Counted from the first letter of the stretch, positions 1-7,060 are shown. The stretch is 21,274 nucleotides of DNA from CAYXTC01 sp964468405 (GCA_964468405.1 CAYXTC010000006.1:1-21274), one strand, 5' to 3'. Notes: a model not told the origin generated them from the letters alone. A program made the numbers and translations.

Positions 1-57
1 AAACGACCTTTCAAGCGCTTGAATCTCGTTAATCCAAAACGCTACCTTACGAGGCAC
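1..57 (-). other. Start of an unidentified leftward transcript with a 14-nt palindrome
   Basis: Downstream of the consensus promoter at 58-85, the minus strand runs off the left edge with no start codon I can assign. It contains a perfect 14-nt palindrome at 10-23 (TTCAAGCGCTTGAA). A 5-bp pairing of CTCGT with ACGAG near the expected RNA start suggests a structured leader or stable RNA. I cannot name the product, since only about 50 nt are visible. Confidence 0.3.
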
Positions 58-85
58 ATTATATCTCTTTGAGGGTGATTGTCAA
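58..85 (-). promoter_or_regulatory. Perfect-consensus sigma-70-type promoter reading left
   Basis: On the minus strand TTGACA (80-85) is separated by 16 bp from TATAAT (58-63), both exact consensus hexamers. Transcription should start near 51 and leave the window. It begins just after the rpsP stop codon, so it serves the next unit and not rpsP. Such strength is usual for rRNA, tRNA or ribosomal-protein units, but the product lies outside the window. Confidence 0.75.
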
Positions 86-94
86 GTAGTAATT

Positions 95-827
95 TTACTC
101 CTTCTTTTCCTGTTCTTTTTCTTCTTCTTTCTTTTCNNNNNNNNNNNNNNNNNNNNNNNNNNNNNNNNNNNNNNNNNNNNNNNNNNNNNNNNNNNNNNNN
201 NNNNNNNNNNNNNNNNNNNNNNNNNNNNNNNNNNNNTTCTGCAGGAGTTTCTGCGGTTTTTTCCTTGGACTCTTCTTTTTTGGGAGCCTCCTCGGACTTA
301 GGTTCTTCCTGGGATGAATCTTTTTTGGGAGCCTCCTCTTGCTTTACTTCCTCCTCGGAAGATTCTTTTTTCTTTTCTTCTGCAGGAGTTTCTGCGGTTT
401 TTTCCTTGGACTCTTCTTTTTTGGGAGCCTCCCCTTGCTTTACTTCCTCCTCGGAAGATTCTTCTTTCTTCTCCTCTGCGGGAGCGGCTTCTTTGGCAGG
501 AGCGGCTTCTTTCAAAGCTTCTTTTGCCTTGGCCTCCTTCTCTTCCTCCTCAGATTTCTTTTTCTTTTTATGAAGAGGGATTTTTTTGCCCTCTAGAATA
601 TTCTCTTTTATGAACAGATTATAAACTGTGTCTGAGGGCTGAGCCCCCACAGAAAGCCAGTGTTTCGCTCTTTCTTTGTTCACTTTCTTTTCTTTGGTAA
701 GAGGGTTAACAAACCCTATCTCCTCTACAAAACGCCCCCCTTTGGGCGGGTTTTCCTTTGGTGTAACGACAATCTTGAAAAATGGTTGGTTCTTCCTTCC
801 CTTTGAAAATAGTCTTATTGTCAGCAT
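95..827 (-). CDS. rpsP: 30S ribosomal protein S16 with long charged repeat tail (contains assembly gap)
   Basis: Small-subunit ribosomal protein S16, needed for 30S assembly. Residues 1 to about 86 are the S16 core (starts MLTIRLFSKGRKNQPFF, with a KRAKHWLS-like segment and a GAQPSDTVYNLF motif). The family is normally about 80-90 aa. Here a Lys/Glu/Ala/Ser tail continues past residue 197 into a 100-N gap (137-236) built of repeated EAPKKEESKEKTAETPAE-type units. Exactly 197 codons precede the gap. After it, the frame reading EKKEEEKEQEKKE and then TAA at 95-97 matches the tail composition, so this is the true end. The frame that counts all 100 Ns literally runs to position 42 and loses this character. 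The gene starts 4 nt after rnc, with no Shine-Dalgarno, and is last in rnhB-rpmF-nusB-rnc-rpsP. S16 core certain; total length unknown. Confidence 0.93.
137..236. other. Assembly gap of exactly 100 N
   Basis: The run is exactly 100 N, a common placeholder size, so it carries no length information. It falls inside the tandem-repeat tail of rpsP. Reading frame and motif continue across it if the real length is a multiple of three, including zero. Confidence 0.97.
237..476 (-). repeat. Imperfect tandem repeat inside the rpsP tail
   Basis: The DNA beginning at 237 is repeated beginning at 378 (offset 141 nt, or 47 codons), with about 55 nt identical. The copies then differ by one 45-nt insertion, after which similarity resumes. 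At protein level the units alternate an EAPKKEESKEKTAETPAE block with an ESSEEEVKQ block. Near-identity at the nucleotide level indicates recent duplication and explains why assembly broke here. Confidence 0.85.
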
Positions 828-831
828 ATTT

Positions 832-1560
832 TTACCAATTCTTAATTTTTAGAGCTTTTTCAGCTGCTTTTTCTTCTGCCTCCTGCTTAGAAAGGCCCTC
901 GCCTTCTGCTATCAATTCTTTCCCGAGATAAACACCGATAACAAAGTGTTTAGCGTGATCTGGCCCCCACTCTTTAAGCACCCTGTAAGTCGGGGTTATT
1001 CCTTTCTTTTCTTGAGACATTTCCTGAAAATGCGACTTGGAATCTAGAAAAAGTTTGTTTTTTATAATATCATCTAGTTTTGTAAGAAGATGTTTGCTAA
1101 TAAATTTATCGCACACTTTCAGGCCGCGGTCAAGGTATAAGGCTCCAATAAAAGCCTCGAGGGTGTTTGCTAGAATATACTGCTTAGACCTCCTGGTGTC
1201 GTTGTTCTCTCCCTTAGAGAGTAAAAGAAAATCCTCAAACCCCGATTCTTCAGAGACTTCAGCCAAGGTTCTGGAATTAACCAGAGCAGCCCTCCAGGCA
1301 GTTAACACTCCTTCTGACTGGGCTGGGTACTCCCTAAAGAGAAAGTCCGTGACAATGTGCTCTAAAACGGCATCTCCTAAAAACTCCAACCTTTCATTGT
1401 GCCTTAACCCTTCATCCGGGGCTTCATTTAAAAAAGACCTGTGAACAAAAGCACGAATAAGAAGGTCTTTGTTTTTAAATCTTATGCCTGTTTTCTTTTC
1501 CAGCCGGCCAAATTTCTTCTTTAAAGACTCTTGGCTGGCAGGAACAGAGGAATTACTCAT
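832..1560 (-). CDS. rnc: Ribonuclease III
   Basis: Double-strand-specific endoribonuclease for rRNA precursor and mRNA processing; cytoplasmic homodimer. Of 242 aa, residues about 15-160 are the RNase III catalytic domain with the signature NERLEFLGDAVL, and about 168-242 are a dsRNA-binding domain (PTYRVLKEWGPDH ... KQEAEEKAAEKAL). Active-site positions align without gaps to E. coli: E56, E59, D63, E83 and E135 are kept, but the equivalent of D114 is Asn (N132, codon AAC). I start at ATG 1560, which overlaps the nusB stop by 8 nt. An in-frame ATG at 1710 would add 50 unrelated residues inside nusB. Product certain; effect of the Asn unknown. Confidence 0.96.
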   Translation of the reverse strand: MSNSSVPASQESLKKKFGRLEKKTGIRFKNKDLLIRAFVHRSFLNEAPDEGLRHNERLEFLGDAVLEHIVTDFLFREYPAQSEGVLTAWRAALVNSRTLAEVSEESGFEDFLLLSKGENNDTRRSKQYILANTLEAFIGALYLDRGLKVCDKFISKHLLTKLDDIIKNKLFLDSKSHFQEMSQEKKGITPTYRVLKEWGPDHAKHFVIGVYLGKELIAEGEGLSKQEAEEKAAEKALKIKNW

Positions 1561-1984
1561 TTTCTTCTTGCATTTGCTTATAAACTGTTCCCAATACTCC
1601 GTTGATAAATTTACCAGAGCTTTCCCCTCCGAACTTCTTGGCCAGTTCGATAGACTCATTGATAGCCACCTTGGGAGGGACTTCTTCTTTGTTACCAAAC
1701 AATAACTCAAAGAGGCCTAATCTTAACACGTTCCTGTCCACTATGGTAATTTGCTCAATGGGCCATTCCGGAGCTGCTTTCTCTAGTATCTTGTCGATCT
1801 TATCCAAATTGGAAACAACGCCATCGACCAGATTCTTTACAAAAGTAGTGTCCTGAAGGCCAGGCCCGAATTCCTTAATATTTCTTTTTGTAATCTCTTC
1901 CAAAGAGCCTTTCTTCTTGCCGTAAAAGTCCCATTCGTAAAGGCTTTGCATTGCAATAGAACGAGCTAGATGACGGGAGGCCAT
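1553..1984 (-). CDS. nusB: Transcription antitermination factor NusB
   Basis: Small all-helical RNA-binding protein that, with S10, joins the antitermination complex on rRNA transcripts. The 143 aa match family length. It starts MASRHLARSIAMQSLYEWDF and has the C-terminal motifs TIVDRNVLRLGLFELLF, PPKVAINESIELAKKFG and SSGKFINGVLGTVY. It sits 4 nt after rpmF and overlaps rnc by 8 nt, so translation is probably coupled. Unlike nearly every other gene here it has a Shine-Dalgarno-like AAGGA about 8 nt before ATG, though that string is also the end of rpmF and may be fortuitous. Confidence 0.96.
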   Translation of the reverse strand: MASRHLARSIAMQSLYEWDFYGKKKGSLEEITKRNIKEFGPGLQDTTFVKNLVDGVVSNLDKIDKILEKAAPEWPIEQITIVDRNVLRLGLFELLFGNKEEVPPKVAINESIELAKKFGGESSGKFINGVLGTVYKQMQEENE

Positions 1985-1988
1985 ATTA

Positions 1989-2267
1989 TTATTCCTTAGA
2001 CAATTCCTCCATATTTAAAGGTTTCTTCTCCTGCTTTTCCTGTTCTGCCATTTCTTTTTCCTTTTTCTTTCTCTCCTTTTTATCCATTTTTTCCAGAATA
2101 TTTATCACTTCTCTCCCCCTATAAAAACCGCACTTTGAACAAGCCGTATGGGGCCTGACCAAACTGCCGCATTTGGGGCAAGCGGTTAAATCGGGTTTCT
2201 TAACAGAAATATGCATCCTTCTTTTGTCTCTCCTTGATTTTGTTTTCCTCTGCTTTGGAACTGCCAT
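1989..2267 (-). CDS. rpmF: 50S ribosomal protein L32 with charged C-terminal extension
   Basis: Zinc-ribbon large-subunit protein. It starts MAVPKQRKTKSRRDKRR and carries a four-cysteine zinc site (CPKC around residues 30-33, CSKC around 43-46) followed by GFYRGREVI. At 92 aa it exceeds the usual 55-60. Residues about 60-92 form a Lys/Glu-rich tail (KKERKKKEKE), echoing the tail on S16 in the same operon. It lies 13 nt after rnhB and 4 nt before nusB. No Shine-Dalgarno; the leader is AT-rich. Confidence 0.95.
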   Translation of the reverse strand: MAVPKQRKTKSRRDKRRMHISVKKPDLTACPKCGSLVRPHTACSKCGFYRGREVINILEKMDKKERKKKEKEMAEQEKQEKKPLNMEELSKE

Positions 2268-2280
2268 ATTATCTTATAAC

Positions 2281-2922
2281 CTAACAAGAAAATCGCCTTT
2301 TGGCAAGGGTTTGCCGGCAGGGAGCGTAACTTCTCCGATGGATTTTACAAAGACCGTATTGTTCAATATTATCCTGATGCAACCAGGTAGAATATCCCTT
2401 GTGCCTATTAAAGCCGTAACAAGGGTATCTTTTGTGGTAGTTTACCATGGCTTTATCCCTAATGACTTTTGCAAAAACAGAAGCCAAGGCACAAGAGAAA
2501 ATTCTGTCGTCTCCCTTAATAACAGATTTCTGGGGGATATCAAGATCCAATTCAATTATCCCGTCTATGAGGATAAAGTCTGTCTCCAGGCCCAGTACCG
2601 CCCTCTTCATCGCCAGTTTTGTGGCCTCAAAAATATTGATTCTGTCAATCACCTTTCCTGAGACCCTGGCAACACTCCACTTCACTCTCGGATCCAGACA
2701 AGCAATTTTAAAAATATCCTCTCTTTTAGAAGGAGGAAGCTTTTTGGAGTCTTTTAGCCCGGGAAACTTGTTTAAAAAGTATTTAGAAGGCCTATCCAGA
2801 GAAACAGCCGCTGCCACAACCGGGCCTGCCAGGCAACCCCTACCGGATTCGTCTACTCCCAATATTTTTCTATATCCCCCTCTCCAAGCAATTTTTTCCT
2901 CTTTAAGGTTTGGTTTCCCCAT
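2281..2922 (-). CDS. rnhB: Ribonuclease HII
   Basis: Cleaves the RNA strand of RNA-DNA hybrids and removes misincorporated ribonucleotides. The 213 aa are family length. The four metal-binding acids are visible: D24 and E25 in ILGVDESGRG, D120 in FILIDG and D156 in AKVIRDK. The G27-R28-G29 motif that recognises the RNA-DNA junction is present. It is first in the leftward operon and divergent from dnaE, with 86 bp between them. There is no good Shine-Dalgarno. The last 30 residues are Arg/Cys-rich and not diagnostic. Confidence 0.96.
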   Translation of the reverse strand: MGKPNLKEEKIAWRGGYRKILGVDESGRGCLAGPVVAAAVSLDRPSKYFLNKFPGLKDSKKLPPSKREDIFKIACLDPRVKWSVARVSGKVIDRINIFEATKLAMKRAVLGLETDFILIDGIIELDLDIPQKSVIKGDDRIFSCALASVFAKVIRDKAMVNYHKRYPCYGFNRHKGYSTWLHQDNIEQYGLCKIHRRSYAPCRQTLAKRRFSC

Positions 2923-2930
2923 TGACCTAT

Positions 2931-2939
2931 TCTATAACA
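2931..2939 (-). promoter_or_regulatory. Candidate extended -10 for the rnhB operon
   Basis: Minus strand TGT followed by TATAGA (2931-2936), eight nt before the rnhB ATG. I find no convincing -35 hexamer. If used, RNA would begin within 0-2 nt of the start codon, giving a leaderless message. Weak on its own; the only support is position and the similar layout at other starts here. Confidence 0.3.
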
Positions 2940-2954
2940 AGAGCAAAAAAAAGA

Positions 2955-2981
2955 AACTTGCTTTCTCCAAACAATCAAGTT
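2955..2981. repeat. Short inverted repeat in the rnhB-dnaE divergent region
   Basis: AACTTG (2955-2960) and CAAGTT (2976-2981) are perfect 6-bp arms separated by 15 bp, just upstream of the dnaE -10. This could be an operator in the shared regulatory region. Six-base arms in AT-rich DNA also arise easily by chance. Confidence 0.3.
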
Positions 2982-2985
2982 AAAA

Positions 2986-2994
2986 TGCTATAAT
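2986..2994 (+). promoter_or_regulatory. Extended -10 promoter of the dnaE operon
   Basis: TGC followed by a perfect TATAAT (2989-2994); TGn directly before the hexamer is the extended -10 form, which can replace a -35. No good -35 is seen at 16-18 bp. Transcription should start near 3001, leaving about 8 nt before the dnaE ATG at 3009, with no Shine-Dalgarno in it. Confidence 0.65.
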
Positions 2995-3008
2995 ACAAAT
3001 CTAGATTT

Positions 3009-6000
3009 ATGTCTAAATTTACTCACCTGCACGTCCACTCCCACTACTCTTTGTTAGACGGGCTGGCCAAGCCCGAAGAACTTTTGGATTACGCAAAGGA
3101 ATTGGGCATGGACTCTTTAGCTCTTACCGACCATGGGGTAATGTATGGTGCCGTGGAGTTCTTCCAAAAAGCTAAAGAAAGAGGCATAAAACCAATTATA
3201 GGGTGCGAGGTCTATCAGGCCTACGAGGGCAGGCAACAGAAAAGACCCAAAATTGACGATACTAGATATCATCTTCTTCTGCTTGCCAAGAACAAAAAAG
3301 GATACGAAAACCTGGTAAAATTGGTGACCAAAGCCCATCTTGAGGGCTTTTATTATAAGCCAAGAATAGACGAAGAAATTCTAGAACAATATTCTGAGGG
3401 GCTTATCGCCTGCACAGCCTGTGTACAAGGAAAAATCCCTCGCCTTATTCTGGCTAAAAAAGAAGAGGAGGCCAAAAAGGCGGCTTTAAAATACAAAAAG
3501 ATTTTCGGAGAAGACTTTTATCTAGAAATACAGCATCATCCTCAAAACGAAGATCAAGTTAAGGTCAACAAATCTATAATTCCCATGGCAAAAGAACTTG
3601 ATATCCCCCTGGTAGCCACCAATGACGTTCATTATTTAAAAACAGAAGACGGGCAGGCTCAAGATATTTTAATGATGATAAACACCGGGGCCGAACAAGA
3701 CGATCCCGAACGTCTTACCATGAAAACCGAAGACCTCTCCTTGAAGTCTCCCGAAGAAATGAAGAAGGTCTTCAAGGACGTACCTGAAGCCATAGAGAAT
3801 ACTCAGAAGATAGCAGAAAAATGCAATTTTGAATTTGAACTGGGAAAAACGAAACTACCTAAATTTGACTTGCCGGATAAAAAAACAACAGAGGAACATT
3901 TAAAAGAGTTGTGCTATGGGGGATTAGAAGAAAAGTTTGGGAAGAATTATAAAAAAGAAATAGAAGACCGCCTAGAATACGAATTGTCTGTGATCAAACA
4001 GACAGGCTTTGCCTCTTATTTCCTTATTGTCCAAGACTTTGTTAACTGGGCAAAAGAAAACCGCATCATTGTGGGACCAGGAAGGGGCTCTGTGGGCGGA
4101 TCTCTGGTCGCCTATCTTCTGAATATTACTAACATTAACCCCCTTAAATACGATCTTCTTTTCGAAAGATTTTTAAATCCCGAAAGAGTTTCTATGCCAG
4201 ATATTGACCTTGACTTTGCGGACAGAAGAAGAGATGAAGTAATATCTTATGTCGCCCAAGAATATGGAAGAGAAAGAGTAGCTCAGATTATAACTTTTGG
4301 AACAATGGCAGCCAGGGCTGTGATAAGAGACGTGGGCAGGGTTCTAAAATACAGCTATGACTATTGCGACAAAGTAGCTAAAATGATCCCCTTTGGGTTT
4401 TCTTTGGGAGAAACCCTAAAGAAAGTAAAAGAGTTCAAAGAATTATACCAATCAGACGAACAGGCAAAAAGATTAATAGATTTGGCTCAAAAATTAGAAG
4501 GAGTGGCCCGGCACGCCTCCACTCACGCCTGTGGCGTGGTGATATCGGCAGACCCTCTTACTAGTTTAGTTCCGCTTCAACGCCCCACCCAAAACGATGA
4601 AACTATAGTAACCCAGTATGAAATGCACGCCATTGAAGATTTAGGATTATTGAAAATGGACTTTTTGGGCCTAAAAAACCTTACCATCATTGAGGACACT
4701 CTAGCCAGAATCTATGTAGTAAGAAACAAAGAGAAAGTAGATATCGAAGAAATATCCCTAGACGACGAAAAAACCTTTGAACTTTTACAGCAGGGAAATA
4801 CGACAGGAGTATTCCAACTGGAAGGAGGGGGGATTAGGAGATTTCTCAAACAACTAAAGCCCGTTAAGTTTGAAGACATCATCGCGATGGTTGCCCTTTA
4901 TCGTCCAGGACCCATGCAGTTTCTTCCTGATTTTATTGAAAGAAGGCACGGTCGTCAGAAAACCGAGTATCTACACCCAAAACTAAAGCCCATCCTTGAA
5001 GAGACAAACGGTATCTGCATTTATCAAGAGCAGTTGATGAGAATTGCCAGGGAAATAGCGGGATTCACTCTCTCAGAAGCAGATATCTTGAGAAAAGCGG
5101 TGGGGAAGAAAATAGAAAAATTACTTCACGGCCAGAAGAAAAAGTTTATAGAGGGCACTGTAAAAAACGGTATAAAAAAAGAAATAGGCGAAAAGATCTG
5201 GCAATGGATCTTACCTTTTGCCCGCTATGGCTTTAACAAGTCCCACAGCACCGCCTATGCCATGATCGCCTACCAGACAGCCTATCTGAAGGCCCACTAC
5301 CCGGTAGAATTTATGGCTTCTTTAATGACCTCTGAAAGAAACGATGTAGAAAAGATTGCTATACTTATAGAAGACGCACGCAAAATGGATATTGAAACCC
5401 TTCCCCCCAGTCTTAACGAAAGTTTAAAAAACTTCACTGTAATCCCCGACAAAAAACAAATCCGCTTTGGGCTGTTGGCTATTAAAAACGTGGGAGAGAA
5501 TGTAGTAGACGCCATTGTCAAAGAAAAAAAAGAAAGAGGCCCCTTCAAATCTATCGGGGATTTCGCAGAAAGAATGGATAGCGGTGTCTTAAACAAGAAG
5601 TCCTTAGAAAGTTTAATCAGGGCCGGGGTCTTTGATGAGTTCGGAGAAAGAAACCGTTTGCTCCAGAATATGGAAAGAATACTGGAGGCTGTTAGAGAAA
5701 AAAGTAAATCCAAAAAGAACGGCCAAAAGGGATTGTTTGACGGAGCAAAGTTTGATAACCACCTTAATCTAGCCTCGGCAGAACCCGTTTCTAATTTCAA
5801 AAAACTCGGCTGGGAAAAAGAGCTTTTAGGGCTCTACATCAGCTCCCATCCCCTAGAAGACTACAGGGGCGTTTTTAAAGAAGGAGCGCTCTCTCTGGCG
5901 AAAATTGGAATATCTCTGACCAATAGAAGAGTGAGGGTTGGTGGTATTATATCCGGAATTAAAAAAATACTTACCAAAAACGGGAAGTCTATGCTCTTTA

Positions 6001-6179
6001 TGCAATTAGAAGACCTAACCGGCAAAAGAGAAGTCGTTGTTTTTCCAAGCATTATGGAAAAAAACCCTAACATTTTCGAAGAAAATAAAGTTGTGTTTGT
6101 CTCGGCCAGAGTGGACGACAGACAAGGAGAAGTAAAGCTCATCGCAGAAGCGATCGAAGAAATTGTAAACTCTTCCTGA
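3009..6179 (+). CDS. dnaE: DNA polymerase III alpha subunit
   Basis: Replicative DNA polymerase catalytic subunit, 1056 aa (E. coli 1160). Order: PHP domain (about 1-270, with H8 and H10 in HLHVHSHYSLLDG, D41-H42 in LTDHG, E67 in GCEVY, and NDVHYL), polymerase core (D398 and D400 in PDIDLDF, third acid D551 in KMDFLGLKNLT), FARYGFNKSHSTAYAM in the fingers/beta-binding region, helix-hairpin-helix about 810-880, clamp-binding pentapeptide QKGLF at 906-910 (same place as E. coli QADMF), and an OB fold about 970-1045. It stops soon after the OB fold, so the C-terminal tau-binding part is short or absent. PHP metal ligands look intact, unlike E. coli. First gene of its operon; next gene 4 nt away. 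Confidence 0.98.
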   Translation: MSKFTHLHVHSHYSLLDGLAKPEELLDYAKELGMDSLALTDHGVMYGAVEFFQKAKERGIKPIIGCEVYQAYEGRQQKRPKIDDTRYHLLLLAKNKKGYENLVKLVTKAHLEGFYYKPRIDEEILEQYSEGLIACTACVQGKIPRLILAKKEEEAKKAALKYKKIFGEDFYLEIQHHPQNEDQVKVNKSIIPMAKELDIPLVATNDVHYLKTEDGQAQDILMMINTGAEQDDPERLTMKTEDLSLKSPEEMKKVFKDVPEAIENTQKIAEKCNFEFELGKTKLPKFDLPDKKTTEEHLKELCYGGLEEKFGKNYKKEIEDRLEYELSVIKQTGFASYFLIVQDFVNWAKENRIIVGPGRGSVGGSLVAYLLNITNINPLKYDLLFERFLNPERVSMPDIDLDFADRRRDEVISYVAQEYGRERVAQIITFGTMAARAVIRDVGRVLKYSYDYCDKVAKMIPFGFSLGETLKKVKEFKELYQSDEQAKRLIDLAQKLEGVARHASTHACGVVISADPLTSLVPLQRPTQNDETIVTQYEMHAIEDLGLLKMDFLGLKNLTIIEDTLARIYVVRNKEKVDIEEISLDDEKTFELLQQGNTTGVFQLEGGGIRRFLKQLKPVKFEDIIAMVALYRPGPMQFLPDFIERRHGRQKTEYLHPKLKPILEETNGICIYQEQLMRIAREIAGFTLSEADILRKAVGKKIEKLLHGQKKKFIEGTVKNGIKKEIGEKIWQWILPFARYGFNKSHSTAYAMIAYQTAYLKAHYPVEFMASLMTSERNDVEKIAILIEDARKMDIETLPPSLNESLKNFTVIPDKKQIRFGLLAIKNVGENVVDAIVKEKKERGPFKSIGDFAERMDSGVLNKKSLESLIRAGVFDEFGERNRLLQNMERILEAVREKSKSKKNGQKGLFDGAKFDNHLNLASAEPVSNFKKLGWEKELLGLYISSHPLEDYRGVFKEGALSLAKIGISLTNRRVRVGGIISGIKKILTKNGKSMLFMQLEDLTGKREVVVFPSIMEKNPNIFEENKVVFVSARVDDRQGEVKLIAEAIEEIVNSS

Positions 6180-6183
6180 TTTT

Positions 6184-7050
6184 ATGAAGTGGCCTATTGG
6201 AAAAGTAAAGAAGTACAGAAAAAATCCTATTCTTAATCCCTATAGAAACAACAAGTTTGAAAGCGCTGCAACCTATAACGGAACCGCCATAAAAGAAGGC
6301 AACAAGGTCTATCTCTATTACCGGGCAGAAAAACACTATTACAATGACTATATTTCCAGTATCGGAATGGCTGTCAGTAAAAACGGATTAGAGTTTGAGA
6401 GGGAAAAAGAGCCCGCAATAAAGCCCGAAAGAAGATATGAAAAAAGAGGGTGTGAAGACCCAAGGATAACTAAGATTGAAGATACTTATTACCTAATCTA
6501 TGTGGCCTTTACCGGAAGAAAAAGCCATATTGCCCTGGCCGAATCCAAAGATCTGGTTCATTGGAAGAAGAAGGGCTTATTGATGAAATACGCAAAATCG
6601 GGCGCCCTTTTGCCAGAAAAGATAAAAGGAAAATATTATCTTTACTACGGAGATACAAACATCTATCTGGCAACTTCTAGAAACTTGAAGGATTGGCAGA
6701 CTCAAGAAAAGCCAGTGTTAACGCCAAGAAGAGATTGTTTCGACTCAAGATTAGTAGAGATGGGTCCTGCTCCTATAATTACCAAAAAAGGAATTTTTAT
6801 AATTTATAACAGTTTTAACGGTGAAGAATACAGCGTAGGATGCGCTATGTTAGATAAAAATGACCCCGGTAAAGTAATAGCAAGAAAAGAGGATCCTATC
6901 CTCTCCCCTACCAGCTCATGGGAGAATTATGGAAAAATTAATTACGTAGTTTTTGCAGAGGGCTTAGTGCAGATGAAAAATAAATATTTCATTTACTACG
7001 GAGGAGCCGATAAAAGCATTGGTGTGGCTTTTGCCAAGAAAAAGTATTAA
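6184..7050 (+). CDS. GH130-like glycosidase / mannoside phosphorylase family protein
   Basis: A 288-aa five-bladed beta-propeller protein of the type in glycoside hydrolase family 130 (phosphorylases or hydrolases of beta-mannosides). Recurrent blade motifs are visible: NPIL (14-17), GCEDPRI (89-95, D92 being the expected catalytic acid), a YYLIYVAFTG strand, LAESKDLVHWKKKG, VEMGPAPI (201-208), DPGKVIARKEDPILSP and YYGGADKSIGVA at the end. No signal peptide, so probably cytosolic. Phosphorylases usually have Lys in KIGAGPPP and His in a following YHG; here these read LVEMGPAP and YNS, which hints at a hydrolase or altered donor. It lies 4 nt after dnaE and 10 nt before thrS, an odd place for a sugar enzyme. 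Fold confident, substrate unknown. Confidence 0.8.
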   Translation: MKWPIGKVKKYRKNPILNPYRNNKFESAATYNGTAIKEGNKVYLYYRAEKHYYNDYISSIGMAVSKNGLEFEREKEPAIKPERRYEKRGCEDPRITKIEDTYYLIYVAFTGRKSHIALAESKDLVHWKKKGLLMKYAKSGALLPEKIKGKYYLYYGDTNIYLATSRNLKDWQTQEKPVLTPRRDCFDSRLVEMGPAPIITKKGIFIIYNSFNGEEYSVGCAMLDKNDPGKVIARKEDPILSPTSSWENYGKINYVVFAEGLVQMKNKYFIYYGGADKSIGVAFAKKKY

Positions 7051-7060
7051 ACTAAAAACA

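Noticed and set aside
42..94. Continuation of the rpsP reading frame through the N run to a stop at 42
   Set aside because: It depends on the gap being literally 100 bases; the other frame gives Lys/Glu tail residues and TAA at 95-97, and the extension would cross a promoter.
237..476. Repeats resembling a CRISPR-like or intergenic array
   Set aside because: Units are adjacent, keep reading frame and encode the S16 tail; there are no unique spacers of even length.
79..613. Plus-strand open frames opposite rpsP (Ser/Phe/Leu-rich)
   Set aside because: Antisense shadows of a Lys/Glu repeat; composition is the mirror of the S16 tail and they cross the gap.
1561..1710. Upstream extension of rnc to ATG 1710
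   Set aside because: It lies entirely in nusB in another frame and adds residues unlike RNase III; ATG 1560 gives normal family length.
2173..2983. Plus-strand frames of 162 and 178 aa opposite rpmF and rnhB
   Set aside because: No family motifs, and both are antisense to strongly recognised genes.
5297..6142. Minus-strand frames opposite the 3' part of dnaE
   Set aside because: Ser/Leu/Phe-rich shadows without motifs, inside a certain gene.
7019..7060. thrS start at ATG 7019
   Set aside because: Would overlap the GH130-like gene by 32 bp and add 14 residues unlike the family; ATG 7061 immediately precedes the editing motif.
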